Both the position numbers and the translations under genes were made by a program. From the NCBI GenBank assembly GCA_026874595.1, contig JAPPUL010000068.1:943001-1007000 (forward strand): a stretch of 64,000 bases of DNA. Reading direction: 5' to 3'. This stretch comes from Sipunculus nudus (Eukaryota > Annelida > Sipuncula > Golfingiida > Sipunculidae). Positions 46,264 through 56,361 of the stretch are shown here, in pieces; the stretch's first letter is position 1, and each line of letters starts with the position of its first letter. The notes under the pieces are model-generated. The model was not told the DNA's origin. It ran no database searches and saw only the letters and a list, made by a program, of their open reading frames with translations.

Positions 46264-47625
46264 CTATCCAAAAAACTCCCCTACTACTTGTACTGTCTCT
46301 GAACTTGAAAATATTATTATCTTGTCGTCCGCCTTTATTAAATCTTCTCCTTTTGGTATGATCTTCTCCTGTCCTCGTATTATTGCTGCTATTAAACATC
46401 CTTTTGGAAAACGTATTTCTTTAAGCGGTATTCCTATTAGCTTATTATCTTCTCTTACTATATATTCTATTATCTCTGCATTATTCTCTCCTAACATCAC
46501 TATCGATAATACGTTTCCACGCCTTATGTATTTTAATATTTCTCCGACTGTGGCTATCTTTGGTATAACAATTGCATCTACTCCCGCAAGCGATACCAAC
46601 GGAAGATAATCTTTTCTCTGTATACTTGCTATTGTTTTGGGGACACTCTCTTGTTTAGCTATCATTGAGGCCAGAATGTTTTTTTCCTCATCATCTGATA
46701 CCGCCAAAAATGAATCTATATTTCCTAACCCCTCCTCTACTAATGCCTCCCTATCTGTATAACTACAGTTTACGACCTCTATCTTATGAAATTGCTCCGA
46801 AAAACTTATACACTTAGCCCTATCCTCCTCTATCACCTTAATAGATTTACCCTGTCTCTCAAACTCCTCGCATAGTAAGTGCGTTATTTTAGAAACCCCT
46901 ATTATAAATACCTTATGTATTTCCTTGTATGATTCATGAAAATATGGTGCTATAACAGCAAAGTCTTCCTTCTTTGCTATTATATAGACTTTATCACCTC
47001 CTACTAAATTGCCTTCTCCTTGCGGGACTATTAACTCATCATTTCGGATTATCGCCAATATCAACATCCTCTTTAATGCCTCTATTTGGCCTATCTCCTT
47101 TATATTCATATCTGCTATCTGTAAGCCCGATGTTATGCGATAACCCTTTATCATAACGTCTTCTTCATCAAACTCCACTATCTCAAAAGCTGCCGGCGAC
47201 GTTATTAGTTTTAATATTCTTTCCGTTGTTACATGTTCCGGATTTATTAGTACATCTATTCCAAGCTCTTCTTTTGTAAATAATATTCCTTCTTCACCAT
47301 CATCTAGCTTATCTCCAAAAAAATGATGCCTTATACGTGCAATCTTAAAGGGCACATTAAATTTCTTTGCTATAAAACAGGCTATGATATTGCTCTCATC
47401 TTTATCTGTTGCCGCAATTAGTACATCACAAGTTTTTACTCCCGCCTTTAATAAGGTAGCTATCTCACTACCATAGCCAACAACTGTTAGTACATCAAGC
47501 TTACGGTTTATCTCTATTACCCTATAAGGATCTTTATCTATTATTACCACATTATGTTCCTCTACTGTAAGCGTCTCTGCTATGTGATAACCTACCTCGC
47601 CTGCTCCTATTATTATTATATCCAT
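46264..47625 (-). CDS. trkA: Trk potassium uptake regulatory protein
   Basis: A 453-residue cytosolic protein with two RCK halves. The first NAD-binding loop is intact (IIIIGAGEVGYHIAE); the second is degenerate (VFIIGVSKITHLLCEEF). Each is followed by a TrkA_C domain (IKGYRITSGLQIADMNIKEIG; IGIPLKEIRFPKGCLIAAI). It gates TrkH according to nucleotide. It lies 65 bases after dnaN on the same strand and 3 bases before trkH. Confidence 0.95.
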   Translation of the reverse strand: MDIIIIGAGEVGYHIAETLTVEEHNVVIIDKDPYRVIEINRKLDVLTVVGYGSEIATLLKAGVKTCDVLIAATDKDESNIIACFIAKKFNVPFKIARIRHHFFGDKLDDGEEGILFTKEELGIDVLINPEHVTTERILKLITSPAAFEIVEFDEEDVMIKGYRITSGLQIADMNIKEIGQIEALKRMLILAIIRNDELIVPQGEGNLVGGDKVYIIAKKEDFAVIAPYFHESYKEIHKVFIIGVSKITHLLCEEFERQGKSIKVIEEDRAKCISFSEQFHKIEVVNCSYTDREALVEEGLGNIDSFLAVSDDEEKNILASMIAKQESVPKTIASIQRKDYLPLVSLAGVDAIVIPKIATVGEILKYIRRGNVLSIVMLGENNAEIIEYIVREDNKLIGIPLKEIRFPKGCLIAAIIRGQEKIIPKGEDLIKADDKIIIFSSSETVQVVGEFFG

Positions 47626-47690
47626 TCTTTCTCTCTAAAACGTCTTATCTTACTACATATTTACTTCTTTTATCTATTTTATCTTAATAT

Positions 47691-48818
47691 TTAATTTGTA
47701 GGTAGTTTCATTGGCATTATTACTGAAAAGTAATCTTGTGTTCCCTTACCATTTATTAACATTGGGCCTGTGTCTTTTTGCAAAAAAATCTCTATTTCTT
47801 CTTCCTCTATTTCTTTTATCGCATCTAGGATGTATCTATAATTAAACGCTATCTCAATATCTTCTCCTTTATATTCTATCTCAATCTCATCCTGTGCCTC
47901 TCCCAATAGTGCATTCCGTCCCATCACCCTTAAAAAGCCTTCTCGTATATCAAATCTTATTAACGATATCTTTTCATCTACTATTAGGGATACTCGCTTT
48001 ATTACTTCTTCTAATGCTTTTCGATTTAATACTAGTTTCGTTTCTCCTTGCTTAGGTATTACTGTCGTATAATCCGGAAATTGCCCTTCATACAAGGTCG
48101 AGAATATCTCCATCTCTCCTATCCTGAAGAATATTTGCTTCTCTGTTACCGATATCTGGCTTTCTTTACTCTTATTTTCGTAACTGCTCAATATTCGTAA
48201 TACTTCATGCAGTACCTTAGAAGGAACTATCACCCTAAGTTCGGGATATTCTTTTCCAGCTACTTCCTTCTTCAGATAGCTTAGCCGTCTGCCATCTGTT
48301 GAGACGTATACTTGTTCTGCTTTTTTTATCTCAAAGAGTATACCATTTAAAAAATATCTTGTTTCGTCTCTAGATACAGATGATATTGTCTTTTTTATTG
48401 CATCTAAAAGCTCTTCATCTTCTAATGTTAATATATCTTCTTCAATAAATGTTGGCATATCTGGATAGTTGTCTTTTGGTATTCCCTGTATTGTAAACCT
48501 TGTCTTTATTTTCTTATCTACTGCTTGTATGCGTAGGGTGTTATTTATTTGAACTATTTGTATTTTCCCTTCGGGAAAGCTTCTTACTATTTCTACTAAT
48601 TTCTTTGCATTTACTGTTAATGTCCCTTCATTTATAATCTCAGCTTCTACCCAAGATTTAAAACCTATCTCCAGGTCTGTTGTATTTATCTTTATTTTAT
48701 CTTCATCTGTCTCAAGTAATACATTTTCGAGTGCTGGTATTGTTGTTTTAGTTGAAATCATTTTTTCTGACAAACGTAATATGTTCTCAAAGTTCTCTTG
48801 TAAACATATAAATTCCAT
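47691..48818 (-). CDS. dnaN: DNA polymerase III beta sliding clamp
   Basis: A 375-residue clamp of normal length with three repeated domains. It starts MEFICLQENFENILRLSEK, with TKTTIPALENVLLET in domain 1, SVSRDETRYFLNGILFEI in domain 2, and the C-terminal FSVIMPMKL typical of the clamp. AGAGGAC is close before ATG 48818. Next to dnaA across a 323-base AT-rich gap, the usual dnaA-dnaN order near an origin. Confidence 0.97.
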   Translation of the reverse strand: MEFICLQENFENILRLSEKMISTKTTIPALENVLLETDEDKIKINTTDLEIGFKSWVEAEIINEGTLTVNAKKLVEIVRSFPEGKIQIVQINNTLRIQAVDKKIKTRFTIQGIPKDNYPDMPTFIEEDILTLEDEELLDAIKKTISSVSRDETRYFLNGILFEIKKAEQVYVSTDGRRLSYLKKEVAGKEYPELRVIVPSKVLHEVLRILSSYENKSKESQISVTEKQIFFRIGEMEIFSTLYEGQFPDYTTVIPKQGETKLVLNRKALEEVIKRVSLIVDEKISLIRFDIREGFLRVMGRNALLGEAQDEIEIEYKGEDIEIAFNYRYILDAIKEIEEEEIEIFLQKDTGPMLINGKGTQDYFSVIMPMKLPTN

Positions 48819-49141
48819 ATGTATGTCCTCTTTAAATATTTCCTTATCTCAATTTGTGTAGTTTTTAACTTAAGACATATATTTAAATAATATGTAAATA
48901 ATAAATATATTATTCTTATTAATATATACTGTTCATTTGTCTAAAATACACTATACAACCTATCCAGTAAAGATTTATATAGTTTAAAACATGTTTAAAA
49001 CATCGTATTTTTTATAAACAAAGGTTATTAAGTTAAGAGTATATGCTATATAAATAAAGTATTTATAAAGAATATGTTTTAATAAATTTATATGCTTTTT
49101 ATGACGGTATAATAATAGTACTTTTTGTTATGTTTTTATAA
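48819..49141. other. oriC: AT-rich dnaA-dnaN gap, part of probable oriC
   Basis: A 323-base region with no gene, extremely AT-rich (48880-48935 is nearly all A/T). It contains one TTATAAACA nonamer (49012-49020) and the palindrome AAACATGTTT (48987-48996). Together with 50519-50911 it lies where the strand skew flips. Confidence 0.6.
49012..49020 (+). promoter_or_regulatory. DnaA-box-like TTATAAACA
   Basis: Differs from the classical TTATCCACA at two positions. The same nonamer occurs twice on the other side of dnaA. Confidence 0.5.
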
Positions 49142-50518
49142 TTAGGTTGTATGACTTAACTTCATTTTTATATTCTCAATGTCATTACGTATAGATTCAC
49201 TTTCCTTAAGTTCTTTTTCTATTTTACTATATGCAGATATTATAGTAGAGTGAGTTCTGCCGCCAAACTCATGTCCTAGGTCAGTTGTAGATAGAGAGGT
49301 TAACTCTTTAGCTAGATAAATTGATATATGGCGAGGTTTTACAATCAGGTTATTTCTTTTTTTGGATTTTAAATCAATAAAGCTAACGTTATAATACTTG
49401 GCGACCTGCTTTTGAATATCTTCTATGCTAATCTTTTTACTAATAATCTCTTTTTGTAAGATATCTCTTAAATTCTCATTAACAACTTTTAAAGTTAAGT
49501 CTTCTTTAAGCAGATTCTTAATAGCTTTAGTCTTAATAACAGCAGCTTCTAGATCTCGTACATTATTGGTTACATTTTTAGCAAGGAAGTCTATGATTTC
49601 ATCTTTAATTAATATATTATACTTCGCAAGTTTCTTTTTTATAATAGCTTTTCTAGTTTCAAAATTCGGAGGTTTTATATCTGCGACTAATCCTGAGGCA
49701 AAGCGAGATATTAGACGATCTGTTACTTTCTTTAATTCTTGAGGAGAACGGTCGCTTGTAAAGACCATTTGTTTAGCTGATTGGTTTAATATGTTAAAAG
49801 TATGAAATAACTCTTCTTGTATACCTTCTTTTTGTTCAAGGAATTGAATATCATCGACTAAAAGAATATCAGAGTAACGGAATTTAAGACGGAATGCATG
49901 TACAGTTCCTTTTTGAAGAGAATTAATATACTCATTTGTAAATTGTTCACTAGTTATGTATATTACTTGCATTAGAGGGTCATTTTTAGATATATCATGT
50001 CCTATTGCCTGCATAAGGTGTGTTTTGCCAAGACCAACTCCTCCATATATGAATAAGGGATTGTAGTCAGTGCCTGGGTATTCAGCTATCCGTTTAGCGG
50101 CGGCGTGGGCAAGCTGACTATTTATACCAACTACAAACTGCTCAAAAGTATATCTTTGTTCTAAAGTATGTTGTTTCGAGTTACTTTTTATTTTTGGGTT
50201 CTTTTGTTTTTGGGTATCTTGATTTCTTTTAGAACTAATTATATTAGATTGGTCTTTTTGTTGTAAAGCTTCTTCTTGAGAATCTGACACATAAACTATA
50301 ATCTCAAGTTTTGAGTTAAATCGTTTTTTAATAAAGTCTTTAAGAGCAGGTATATATTTGTCCTCAACCCGTTCTTTATAAAGGTTATTGGGAACAGACA
50401 GAAGTATTTTGTCATTGTCTTTAGACATAAACTTGATATAATCAAGCCAAAGTTCTCTATCTTTCGGGAAGGTTTTATTAAGATACTCAAAAATAAGTTC
50501 ATAAGATTCCATAGACAT
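49142..50518 (-). CDS. dnaA: chromosomal replication initiator protein
   Basis: A 458-residue initiator. Domain I is at about 1-85; a linker rich in Gln/Lys/Asn follows (90-120); the AAA+ domain starts near TFEQFVVG with Walker A GGVGLGKTHL and Walker B ILLVDDIQFL; the C-terminal DNA-binding domain has RHISIYLAKEL and the signature GGRTHSTIISAYSKIE. ATG 50518 and 50512 are both possible starts, without a clear Shine-Dalgarno. Nonamers upstream and downstream could serve for autoregulation as well as initiation. Confidence 0.97.
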   Translation of the reverse strand: MSMESYELIFEYLNKTFPKDRELWLDYIKFMSKDNDKILLSVPNNLYKERVEDKYIPALKDFIKKRFNSKLEIIVYVSDSQEEALQQKDQSNIISSKRNQDTQKQKNPKIKSNSKQHTLEQRYTFEQFVVGINSQLAHAAAKRIAEYPGTDYNPLFIYGGVGLGKTHLMQAIGHDISKNDPLMQVIYITSEQFTNEYINSLQKGTVHAFRLKFRYSDILLVDDIQFLEQKEGIQEELFHTFNILNQSAKQMVFTSDRSPQELKKVTDRLISRFASGLVADIKPPNFETRKAIIKKKLAKYNILIKDEIIDFLAKNVTNNVRDLEAAVIKTKAIKNLLKEDLTLKVVNENLRDILQKEIISKKISIEDIQKQVAKYYNVSFIDLKSKKRNNLIVKPRHISIYLAKELTSLSTTDLGHEFGGRTHSTIISAYSKIEKELKESESIRNDIENIKMKLSHTT

Positions 50519-50550
50519 CTAACGACCATCAAAAACATAAAACTAAAAAG

Positions 50551-50559
50551 TTATAAACA
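50551..50559 (+). promoter_or_regulatory. DnaA-box-like TTATAAACA
   Basis: Lies 33 bases upstream of the dnaA start, within GTTATAAACAGG. Same orientation as the other two copies. Confidence 0.5.
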
Positions 50560-50646
50560 GGTTGCAAACAAAACGAATAAATCAAGCTATAGTTAAAACT
50601 AAGACTCACAAGTCATTATAAAAACAAGCAATACTCATTCAAAAAG

Positions 50647-50655
50647 TTATAAACA
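50647..50655 (+). promoter_or_regulatory. DnaA-box-like TTATAAACA
   Basis: Second upstream copy, 96 bases from the first and preceded by the same AAG. Confidence 0.5.
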
Positions 50656-50911
50656 ACTAATCGACAATATATGTACAACAATAAATAAAGTCGACTAAAT
50701 ACGACTAGACATTAGGCATTTAGATACGAGGAGTATGTAATAAACACAAAACATATATAAAAAAACACTTAAATAGAAAAAGAAGAGGAATAGTATTCGG
50801 CAAAAAAAAGGTTTATGGTTTTAAAGCTTTTTTTTATGTATATTTCTATAATATCTTCTATACTAGGTATATTAGATTAATTAGAATAGATTTTTTTAGG
50901 AGTAGATAATT

Positions 50912-52267
50912 ATGAAATCAAGACTAATAGGGTTTAAAGTATATATAGTTATACTGCTGCTTGGTTTTGGAATGAGCGGGACATTCTGCTCTACTGAGGA
51001 AAGTACATTATCCATCGTTACATCCTTCCCTAAAGACCTAACAACAAGTTTTAAAAATGCATTTGAAGATAAGAACGAAAATCTAAAAGTAACAATTCTA
51101 AATAAGTCTACATCGTCTAGTATAAAGTATATTCAAGAAACAGCATCAAAAAATAATACAGACTTATTTTGGGCATCCGCTCCAGATGCTTTTGAAGTAC
51201 TAAAAGAAAACAACTTACTACAAAAACATGAAGTAAACATAAGCGGAATACCTAATAAAATAGGCTCCTTCCCAATTAATGATCCAGAAGGGTATTATAA
51301 AGGTTTTGCAGCAGCAGGTTATGGAATCATGTGGAATACACGCTATACAAAAGCAAAAGAGCTGCCAGCTCCAAAAGATTGGGAAGACTTGAAAAAACCT
51401 GTCTATTTTAATCATGTTGCGATGTCTTCTCCTTCTCGTTCAGGCACCACTCATCTTACATTAGAGACTATCCTACAATCTGAAGGTTGGACTAAAGGTT
51501 GGGAGACTATGAAGTTCATTGCAGGGAACTTTAGAACAGTTACTGAACGGAGTTTTGGAGTTCCTGATGGAGTAAATAGCGGAGATTTTGGTATTGGTAT
51601 AGTTATCGATTTTTTTGGATTATCTTCAAAAGGAGCAGGGTTTCCTGTTGAATTTATATATCCTCCAAAAACATCTTTGGTCCCCGCAAATATTGCTATC
51701 ATAAAAAATGCACCAAATAAAGAAATGGCTGTTAAATTCATTGATTTTATATTATCAGATGAAGGACAAGAAATATTATTAGACCCGAAAATACGTCGAC
51801 TACCAGTAAATCCAAAAACTTATACTAAAGCTCCTAAACATTTTCCAAACCCTTTTACCGATAGTGCACTTAAAACTGCTTTGTATTTTGATCTTAATTT
51901 ATCTAAATCTAGATACAATTTGATTAACTCCTTATTCGATGTAATGATTACATATCGAATGGAGGCCCTACGAAAAGCTACCAAAGCTATACATGATGCA
52001 TCTGGAAAACTAAATGCTTTGTCAACACCAAATTTAAAAGCAAAAGCCCTTATTGAAAAAGCAAAAGAATTATTAGTAGCAGTACCTATTGATGAGGCAA
52101 AGGCTAACAATAAAGAATTTAGTGCGATTTTTACTAAAAAACGTAAAAAAGCTACGGATAAAGTAACAGGCAGGCAGGCAGAAGTTGAGGCTAAGTGGGA
52201 TGAGTTTATTCAGAAAAATTATAAAGAGGCTGAAGAATTAGCCAAAAAGGCAATCTCTATGATGTGA
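50912..52267 (+). CDS. ABC importer substrate-binding lipoprotein, iron(III)-type
   Basis: A 451-residue extracytoplasmic binding protein. The signal peptide ends in GTFCS (lipobox-like). The family 6 binding-protein body shows LSIVTSFPKDL, WEDLKKPVYFNHVAMSSPSRSGTTHL, SFGVPDGVNSGDFGIGIVIDFFG and PANIAIIKNAPN, the pattern of Fbp/AfuA-like iron(III) binders; some relatives bind 2-aminoethylphosphonate or polyamines. About 130 extra C-terminal residues rich in Lys/Ala/Glu form a helical tail. AGGAG lies before ATG 50912. First of a three-gene importer. The ligand is not certain. Confidence 0.85.
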   Translation: MKSRLIGFKVYIVILLLGFGMSGTFCSTEESTLSIVTSFPKDLTTSFKNAFEDKNENLKVTILNKSTSSSIKYIQETASKNNTDLFWASAPDAFEVLKENNLLQKHEVNISGIPNKIGSFPINDPEGYYKGFAAAGYGIMWNTRYTKAKELPAPKDWEDLKKPVYFNHVAMSSPSRSGTTHLTLETILQSEGWTKGWETMKFIAGNFRTVTERSFGVPDGVNSGDFGIGIVIDFFGLSSKGAGFPVEFIYPPKTSLVPANIAIIKNAPNKEMAVKFIDFILSDEGQEILLDPKIRRLPVNPKTYTKAPKHFPNPFTDSALKTALYFDLNLSKSRYNLINSLFDVMITYRMEALRKATKAIHDASGKLNALSTPNLKAKALIEKAKELLVAVPIDEAKANNKEFSAIFTKKRKKATDKVTGRQAEVEAKWDEFIQKNYKEAEELAKKAISMM

Positions 52268-52312
52268 AATAGCTATTAATATAATTAAAAAGAGCTTGCA
52301 TATGTTAAATAT

Positions 52313-54049
52313 ATGAAACAACGAAATAACCGTATCAGAAAATCGTCTCTTGTATTAAAGCTTTCGTCATACCAGTGGGGACCAATAACTATAGCAACAG
52401 CCATTGCAATATTCTTAACATTTGTACTAATACTGCCAATTGTTAAAGTTATATTTATCGCCTTCCAAGATGTAAACGGTAATATTACGCTTAACAACTT
52501 TATCGACTTTTTTAATGCATCTTTGTTTCAAGAATCGTTTCTGAATTCTATATATGTATCTATAATGACAGTTATAGTTTCAACTATAATTGCAATACCT
52601 TTAGCTTACTTTACTACTCGATTCAACTTCAGCGGTACAGCAATTATTCAAACACTTGGAGTAATACCTCTTATTATGCCGCCATTTGTCGGGGCTGTTG
52701 CTATGTTACTATTTTTCGGCAGTAACGGAAGTGTAAACCTTTTATTATCTAAATATTTGGGATTTACTATACCTTTTATGAAAGGATTAAATGGAGTTAT
52801 TCTAGTTGAATCTATACACTATTTTCCTTTTATATTAATAAATCTCTCGGCAAGCCTAAAAAACATTGATCGCTCGATGGAAGAAGCAGCTTTAAATCTT
52901 GGTTCAAAGGGCCTTAGATTATTTAGACGTATAGTATTTCCGCTTGCTATGCCTGGATATGTTGCGGGGGCATCTTTAGTATTCCTTAAAGTATTTGATG
53001 ATCTTGGGACACCACTATTATTAAATGTTAATAATATGTTAGCCCCTCAAGCCTATCTAAGAATTAGCTCTGTTGGCATCTCGGACCCAATGGGATATGT
53101 TATATCCGTAATACTTATACTATTCTCATTATTTGCAATGTGGGTTTCGTTTTGGACAACCAAAAATAAAGATTATACTACTACGCAAAAAGGTGGTGGA
53201 GGTCTTATGCGACGAGACCTAAGGATATGGGAAAAAACTGTAGCGTATATTAGTATATCGATAATCTTATTATTTGTACTATCTCCGCATCTTGCATTAC
53301 TATTACTCTCCTTTGCAAGCATATGGTCATTTAGTCCGCTTCCCGATGGATTTACACTAGCTCATTATGTACAGATGTTCACTTCCTCTAATATGTTTAT
53401 TACCAATACACTGCTTTATGCAGGACTTGCGGGACTTATTGATGTTATATTGGGTGTTGCTATTGCTTATATTGTTTGGCGTACACGCATTTGGGGTAGC
53501 AAGGCTCTTGATTTTATTGCAATGAGTGCTGTTGCTATTCCTGGTGTTGCACTTGGGATTGGCTATCTACGTATGTTTTATGATATTGAATTACCGTTTT
53601 CTAATGTGCCCTTGGCAAATTGGTGGGGCATAATAATTATTGCTCTTGCAATTCGTCGTCTGCCATATGCTCTAAGAGCTTGTGTTGCTGCTTTGCAACA
53701 AGTTGCCTTGTCTCTTGAAGAAGCTGCCGAAAATGTCGGAGCAAATAAATGGCGGACTGTTAAGCGAATCACTGTTCCTTTAATGGCAGGAGGAATAATT
53801 GCAGGATTTATCACAAGCTTTGCAACGGCTGCCGTTGAACTATCAGCAACTCTAATGTTAGTGGCAAGCGAGAATGATGCACCTCTTTCATATGGTATAT
53901 ACATTTTTATGCAAACTGCGGCAGGACGTGGGCCTGGAGCTGCTTTAGGCATTGTAGCTGTCATAATCGTGGGGCTAGCTACATACTTTTCTAATAAGAT
54001 TATAGAAAAAACAAAATATAAAACTAAAAGCGATCTAAAAGAGAAATAA
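52313..54049 (+). CDS. ABC importer permease, fused two-domain (FbpB/ThiP-like)
   Basis: A 578-residue membrane protein with about twelve helices in two halves. Each half has a cytoplasmic EAA loop that docks to the ATPase: EEAALNLGSKGLRLFRRIVF and EEAAENVGANKWRTVKRITV. The fused layout is typical of iron(III) permeases. It starts 45 bases after the binding protein and ends one base before the ATPase start. Inner membrane. Confidence 0.92.
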   Translation: MKQRNNRIRKSSLVLKLSSYQWGPITIATAIAIFLTFVLILPIVKVIFIAFQDVNGNITLNNFIDFFNASLFQESFLNSIYVSIMTVIVSTIIAIPLAYFTTRFNFSGTAIIQTLGVIPLIMPPFVGAVAMLLFFGSNGSVNLLLSKYLGFTIPFMKGLNGVILVESIHYFPFILINLSASLKNIDRSMEEAALNLGSKGLRLFRRIVFPLAMPGYVAGASLVFLKVFDDLGTPLLLNVNNMLAPQAYLRISSVGISDPMGYVISVILILFSLFAMWVSFWTTKNKDYTTTQKGGGGLMRRDLRIWEKTVAYISISIILLFVLSPHLALLLLSFASIWSFSPLPDGFTLAHYVQMFTSSNMFITNTLLYAGLAGLIDVILGVAIAYIVWRTRIWGSKALDFIAMSAVAIPGVALGIGYLRMFYDIELPFSNVPLANWWGIIIIALAIRRLPYALRACVAALQQVALSLEEAAENVGANKWRTVKRITVPLMAGGIIAGFITSFATAAVELSATLMLVASENDAPLSYGIYIFMQTAAGRGPGAALGIVAVIIVGLATYFSNKIIEKTKYKTKSDLKEK

Positions 54050-54050
54050 T

Positions 54051-55130
54051 ATGGATAAAAAGAACCAATCTGTTGACATAAAAATTGAAAATCTAAGTGT
54101 CGCATTTGGCAAAACTAATGTACTTAAAGATATTAGCTTAAATATTAAAGCTGGTGAATTCTTCGCCTTTTTAGGACCCTCAGGCTCAGGAAAATCAACA
54201 CTACTTCGTTCTATAGCAGGTTTTGGTCCAAAGCCGAAGGGAAAAATCTTTATAGATAAACAAAATGTAACAAACATAGCTCCTTGGAAGCGCAATGTAG
54301 GGATGGTCTTCCAGAATTATGCACTATGGCCTCACATGAGTGTTAGAAAAAATGTTGCATTTGGTTTAGAGGAACGTAAAGTTTCTAAAGAGGAAATAAA
54401 TAAGCGTGTTGATAAAGCGCTTAGTCTAGTTGAGCTACAAGAGTTTGCAAACAAAAGACCAAATGAACTGTCTGGAGGGCAACAACAACGTGTTGCTTTG
54501 GCAAGGACCATTGTCATAGAACCTCGAGTACTACTACTTGATGAACCTTTATCTAATCTTGACGCAAACTTAAGAATACAAATGAGAACAGATATATTAA
54601 CCCTACAACGGAAATTAGGTTTAACAACAATATTTGTAACCCACGATCAAGAAGAAGCGAATAGTATTTCAGACAGGATGGCTGTGCTTGATAAGGGATT
54701 AATTAACCAAGTTGGAAAACCTATAGAACTTTATGATACGCCTAAAAACTTGTTCGTTGCAAAATTCCTCGGCTCTGCAAATATTATTACAGGAAGAATA
54801 AAGTCTGATAATAACGATAAACAAAATGTTTTTATAAGCACAAACGGATTAAGAATAAACATAGATGAAGAAGTTAAGGATAATGCAAGTTTAGTTTTCC
54901 GTCCGCAGAATGTATCAATTACAAAAACTAAACCAAGACAAAAAGATGATATAATTATAAGCGGCAAGATTATGCATAGAGAATTTCTTGGCAGCGCTTT
55001 TAGATACAGTATAGACGTTAATGGGCATATGCTGTTTGTTGATAACGTCCATAGCCTCGGAAGCTCTTATCTTGAAGAGAATACTAATGTATTTATACGT
55101 ATAAATAAAGGGCAGTATAATATAATATGA
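54051..55130 (+). CDS. ABC importer ATP-binding protein (FbpC/PotA-like)
   Basis: A 359-residue ATPase: Walker A GPSGSGKSTLL, Q-loop QNYALWPHMS, signature LSGGQQQRVALAR, Walker B VLLLDEPLSNLD, and switch His in FVTHDQ. The C-terminal TOBE-like domain (LVFRPQNVSI, then GSAFRYSIDVNGHMLFVD) may sense regulation. It follows the permease with a single base between stop and start. Powers uptake of the ligand bound by the lipoprotein, most likely ferric iron. Confidence 0.93.
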   Translation: MDKKNQSVDIKIENLSVAFGKTNVLKDISLNIKAGEFFAFLGPSGSGKSTLLRSIAGFGPKPKGKIFIDKQNVTNIAPWKRNVGMVFQNYALWPHMSVRKNVAFGLEERKVSKEEINKRVDKALSLVELQEFANKRPNELSGGQQQRVALARTIVIEPRVLLLDEPLSNLDANLRIQMRTDILTLQRKLGLTTIFVTHDQEEANSISDRMAVLDKGLINQVGKPIELYDTPKNLFVAKFLGSANIITGRIKSDNNDKQNVFISTNGLRINIDEEVKDNASLVFRPQNVSITKTKPRQKDDIIISGKIMHREFLGSAFRYSIDVNGHMLFVDNVHSLGSSYLEENTNVFIRINKGQYNII

Positions 55131-55208
55131 CGTAAGGTTATATTATCTGCACGAGCAGTTGTAACAAGCATTTGTAACAAGTATAGAGACTAAATTAAAT
55201 AATAATGT

Positions 55209-56123
55209 TTATTTAGAGACTCTAAACTGCCACATGAGATTAGGTCGTTCAATATCCTTGCCATATAAGTTGGGATCGGTAACAATCATTTTAGCATGCA
55301 TAAAGTCAAAGTAAATGTATGTATCGGCATCAATAGGCTGAACAGGGTTAGTGGTTAATTTAATTTTACGCAACTTTAGCGGAGAATTAGCTTTGTGAAT
55401 ATGATAAGGGATATTAGCAGTTAGTTTATGCCAGCCATTAGGTTTAATATAGCCAGCTTTAAGGATGTGAACCATACCTTTTTCATCCTCAACATGAAAA
55501 GCTAAAGAGTATAGATTGTAAGTATTAATCCAAGCAATTATGGATATTTCCCGAGTAAAAGCAGGGATAGCGACATAAGAACTTTTAGTATAGTTAAGGA
55601 AAGAAGCAGTATCAAGTTCTTTATAACCGGAAGGGTCATCAGGATATCGTCCGAACTTATTTAAGCTGTAACGCTCTTTCTTAGAAGCAGACAAGTTATT
55701 AACAGGCTCAAGAGTTATAGAATTAAAAGCCTTCTTGTCCCAACAAGCTTTAAGACCAAAGATAGTCTTTTGTTCTTGTTTAAAAAAAGAAGCATTACGG
55801 TAGACGAATTCAGGCAAGATACCATTAGGTTTAAGGTTCTTCCCATCGGCAACAAACCATCCAAACCACTCAGAATCGTCTTGATAGTCCTTTTGGTCAT
55901 TTAAGGTATCACCACAAGTGTCAGAACGGAAACGAGAGAATCGAACACTCCACTCGCCGGGTATTTCAAATCCGTCTACAGCATAAGAATAAGTGGGAAT
56001 ACTTTTCTGAGGTTGTAAATGTCTGTTAATGGAGCTAATGTTAAAAGAGTCTCCCTGAGTCTGAATGAAGAAGACTATAACAAAAGAAGAGCAAATGGTT
56101 AAAAGCAGTCTGGATTTAAACAC
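55209..56123 (-). CDS. FlaA-family flagellar filament outer-layer protein
   Basis: A 304-residue exported protein. GTG 56123 is chosen: AAGGAGG stands 7 bases before it, and the protein then begins with a signal peptide (FKSRLLLTICSSFVIVFF). The FlaA core is clear: ISIIAWINTYNLYSLAFHV, HILKAGYIKPNGWHKLTANIP, LRKIKLTTNP, and YIYFDFMHA. FlaA forms the sheath of periplasmic flagella. It lies on the lagging strand and is Phe/Ser/Asn/Tyr-rich. It differs strongly from the copy at 62776; one may be FlaA1-like and the other FlaA2-like. Confidence 0.85.
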   Translation of the reverse strand: MFKSRLLLTICSSFVIVFFIQTQGDSFNISSINRHLQPQKSIPTYSYAVDGFEIPGEWSVRFSRFRSDTCGDTLNDQKDYQDDSEWFGWFVADGKNLKPNGILPEFVYRNASFFKQEQKTIFGLKACWDKKAFNSITLEPVNNLSASKKERYSLNKFGRYPDDPSGYKELDTASFLNYTKSSYVAIPAFTREISIIAWINTYNLYSLAFHVEDEKGMVHILKAGYIKPNGWHKLTANIPYHIHKANSPLKLRKIKLTTNPVQPIDADTYIYFDFMHAKMIVTDPNLYGKDIERPNLMWQFRVSK

Positions 56124-56361
56124 AAAAAAACCTCCTTGTAAAAAAGCAAAACCAAAACATTGCAAATAAAGCCGGTGTAATAAAATATAATAAAAGCTAA
56201 AATAAAACAAAGCCTCTATTTAAGTAAGAATAACCTACAGTAAGAATAACACCCGAAATGGATTTCGGATAAAAAGTTAAAAAAACTTATAGTAAGTAAG
56301 AGTAAATGATGATATAAGCGAGAAAAAGTGAGAAAAAGGGTAAAAATGTTAAAAAAAAAGA

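Larger units (their letters stand above)
50519..50911. other. oriC: 393-base gap upstream of dnaA, part of probable oriC
   Basis: No gene is seen. It contains TTATAAACA at 50551-50559 and 50647-50655, weaker relatives (TTATAAAAACA near 50616, TAATAAACA near 50740), and AT-rich tracts. A TATAAT at 50847-50852 and AGGAG before 50912 belong to the ABC importer side. Confidence 0.6.
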
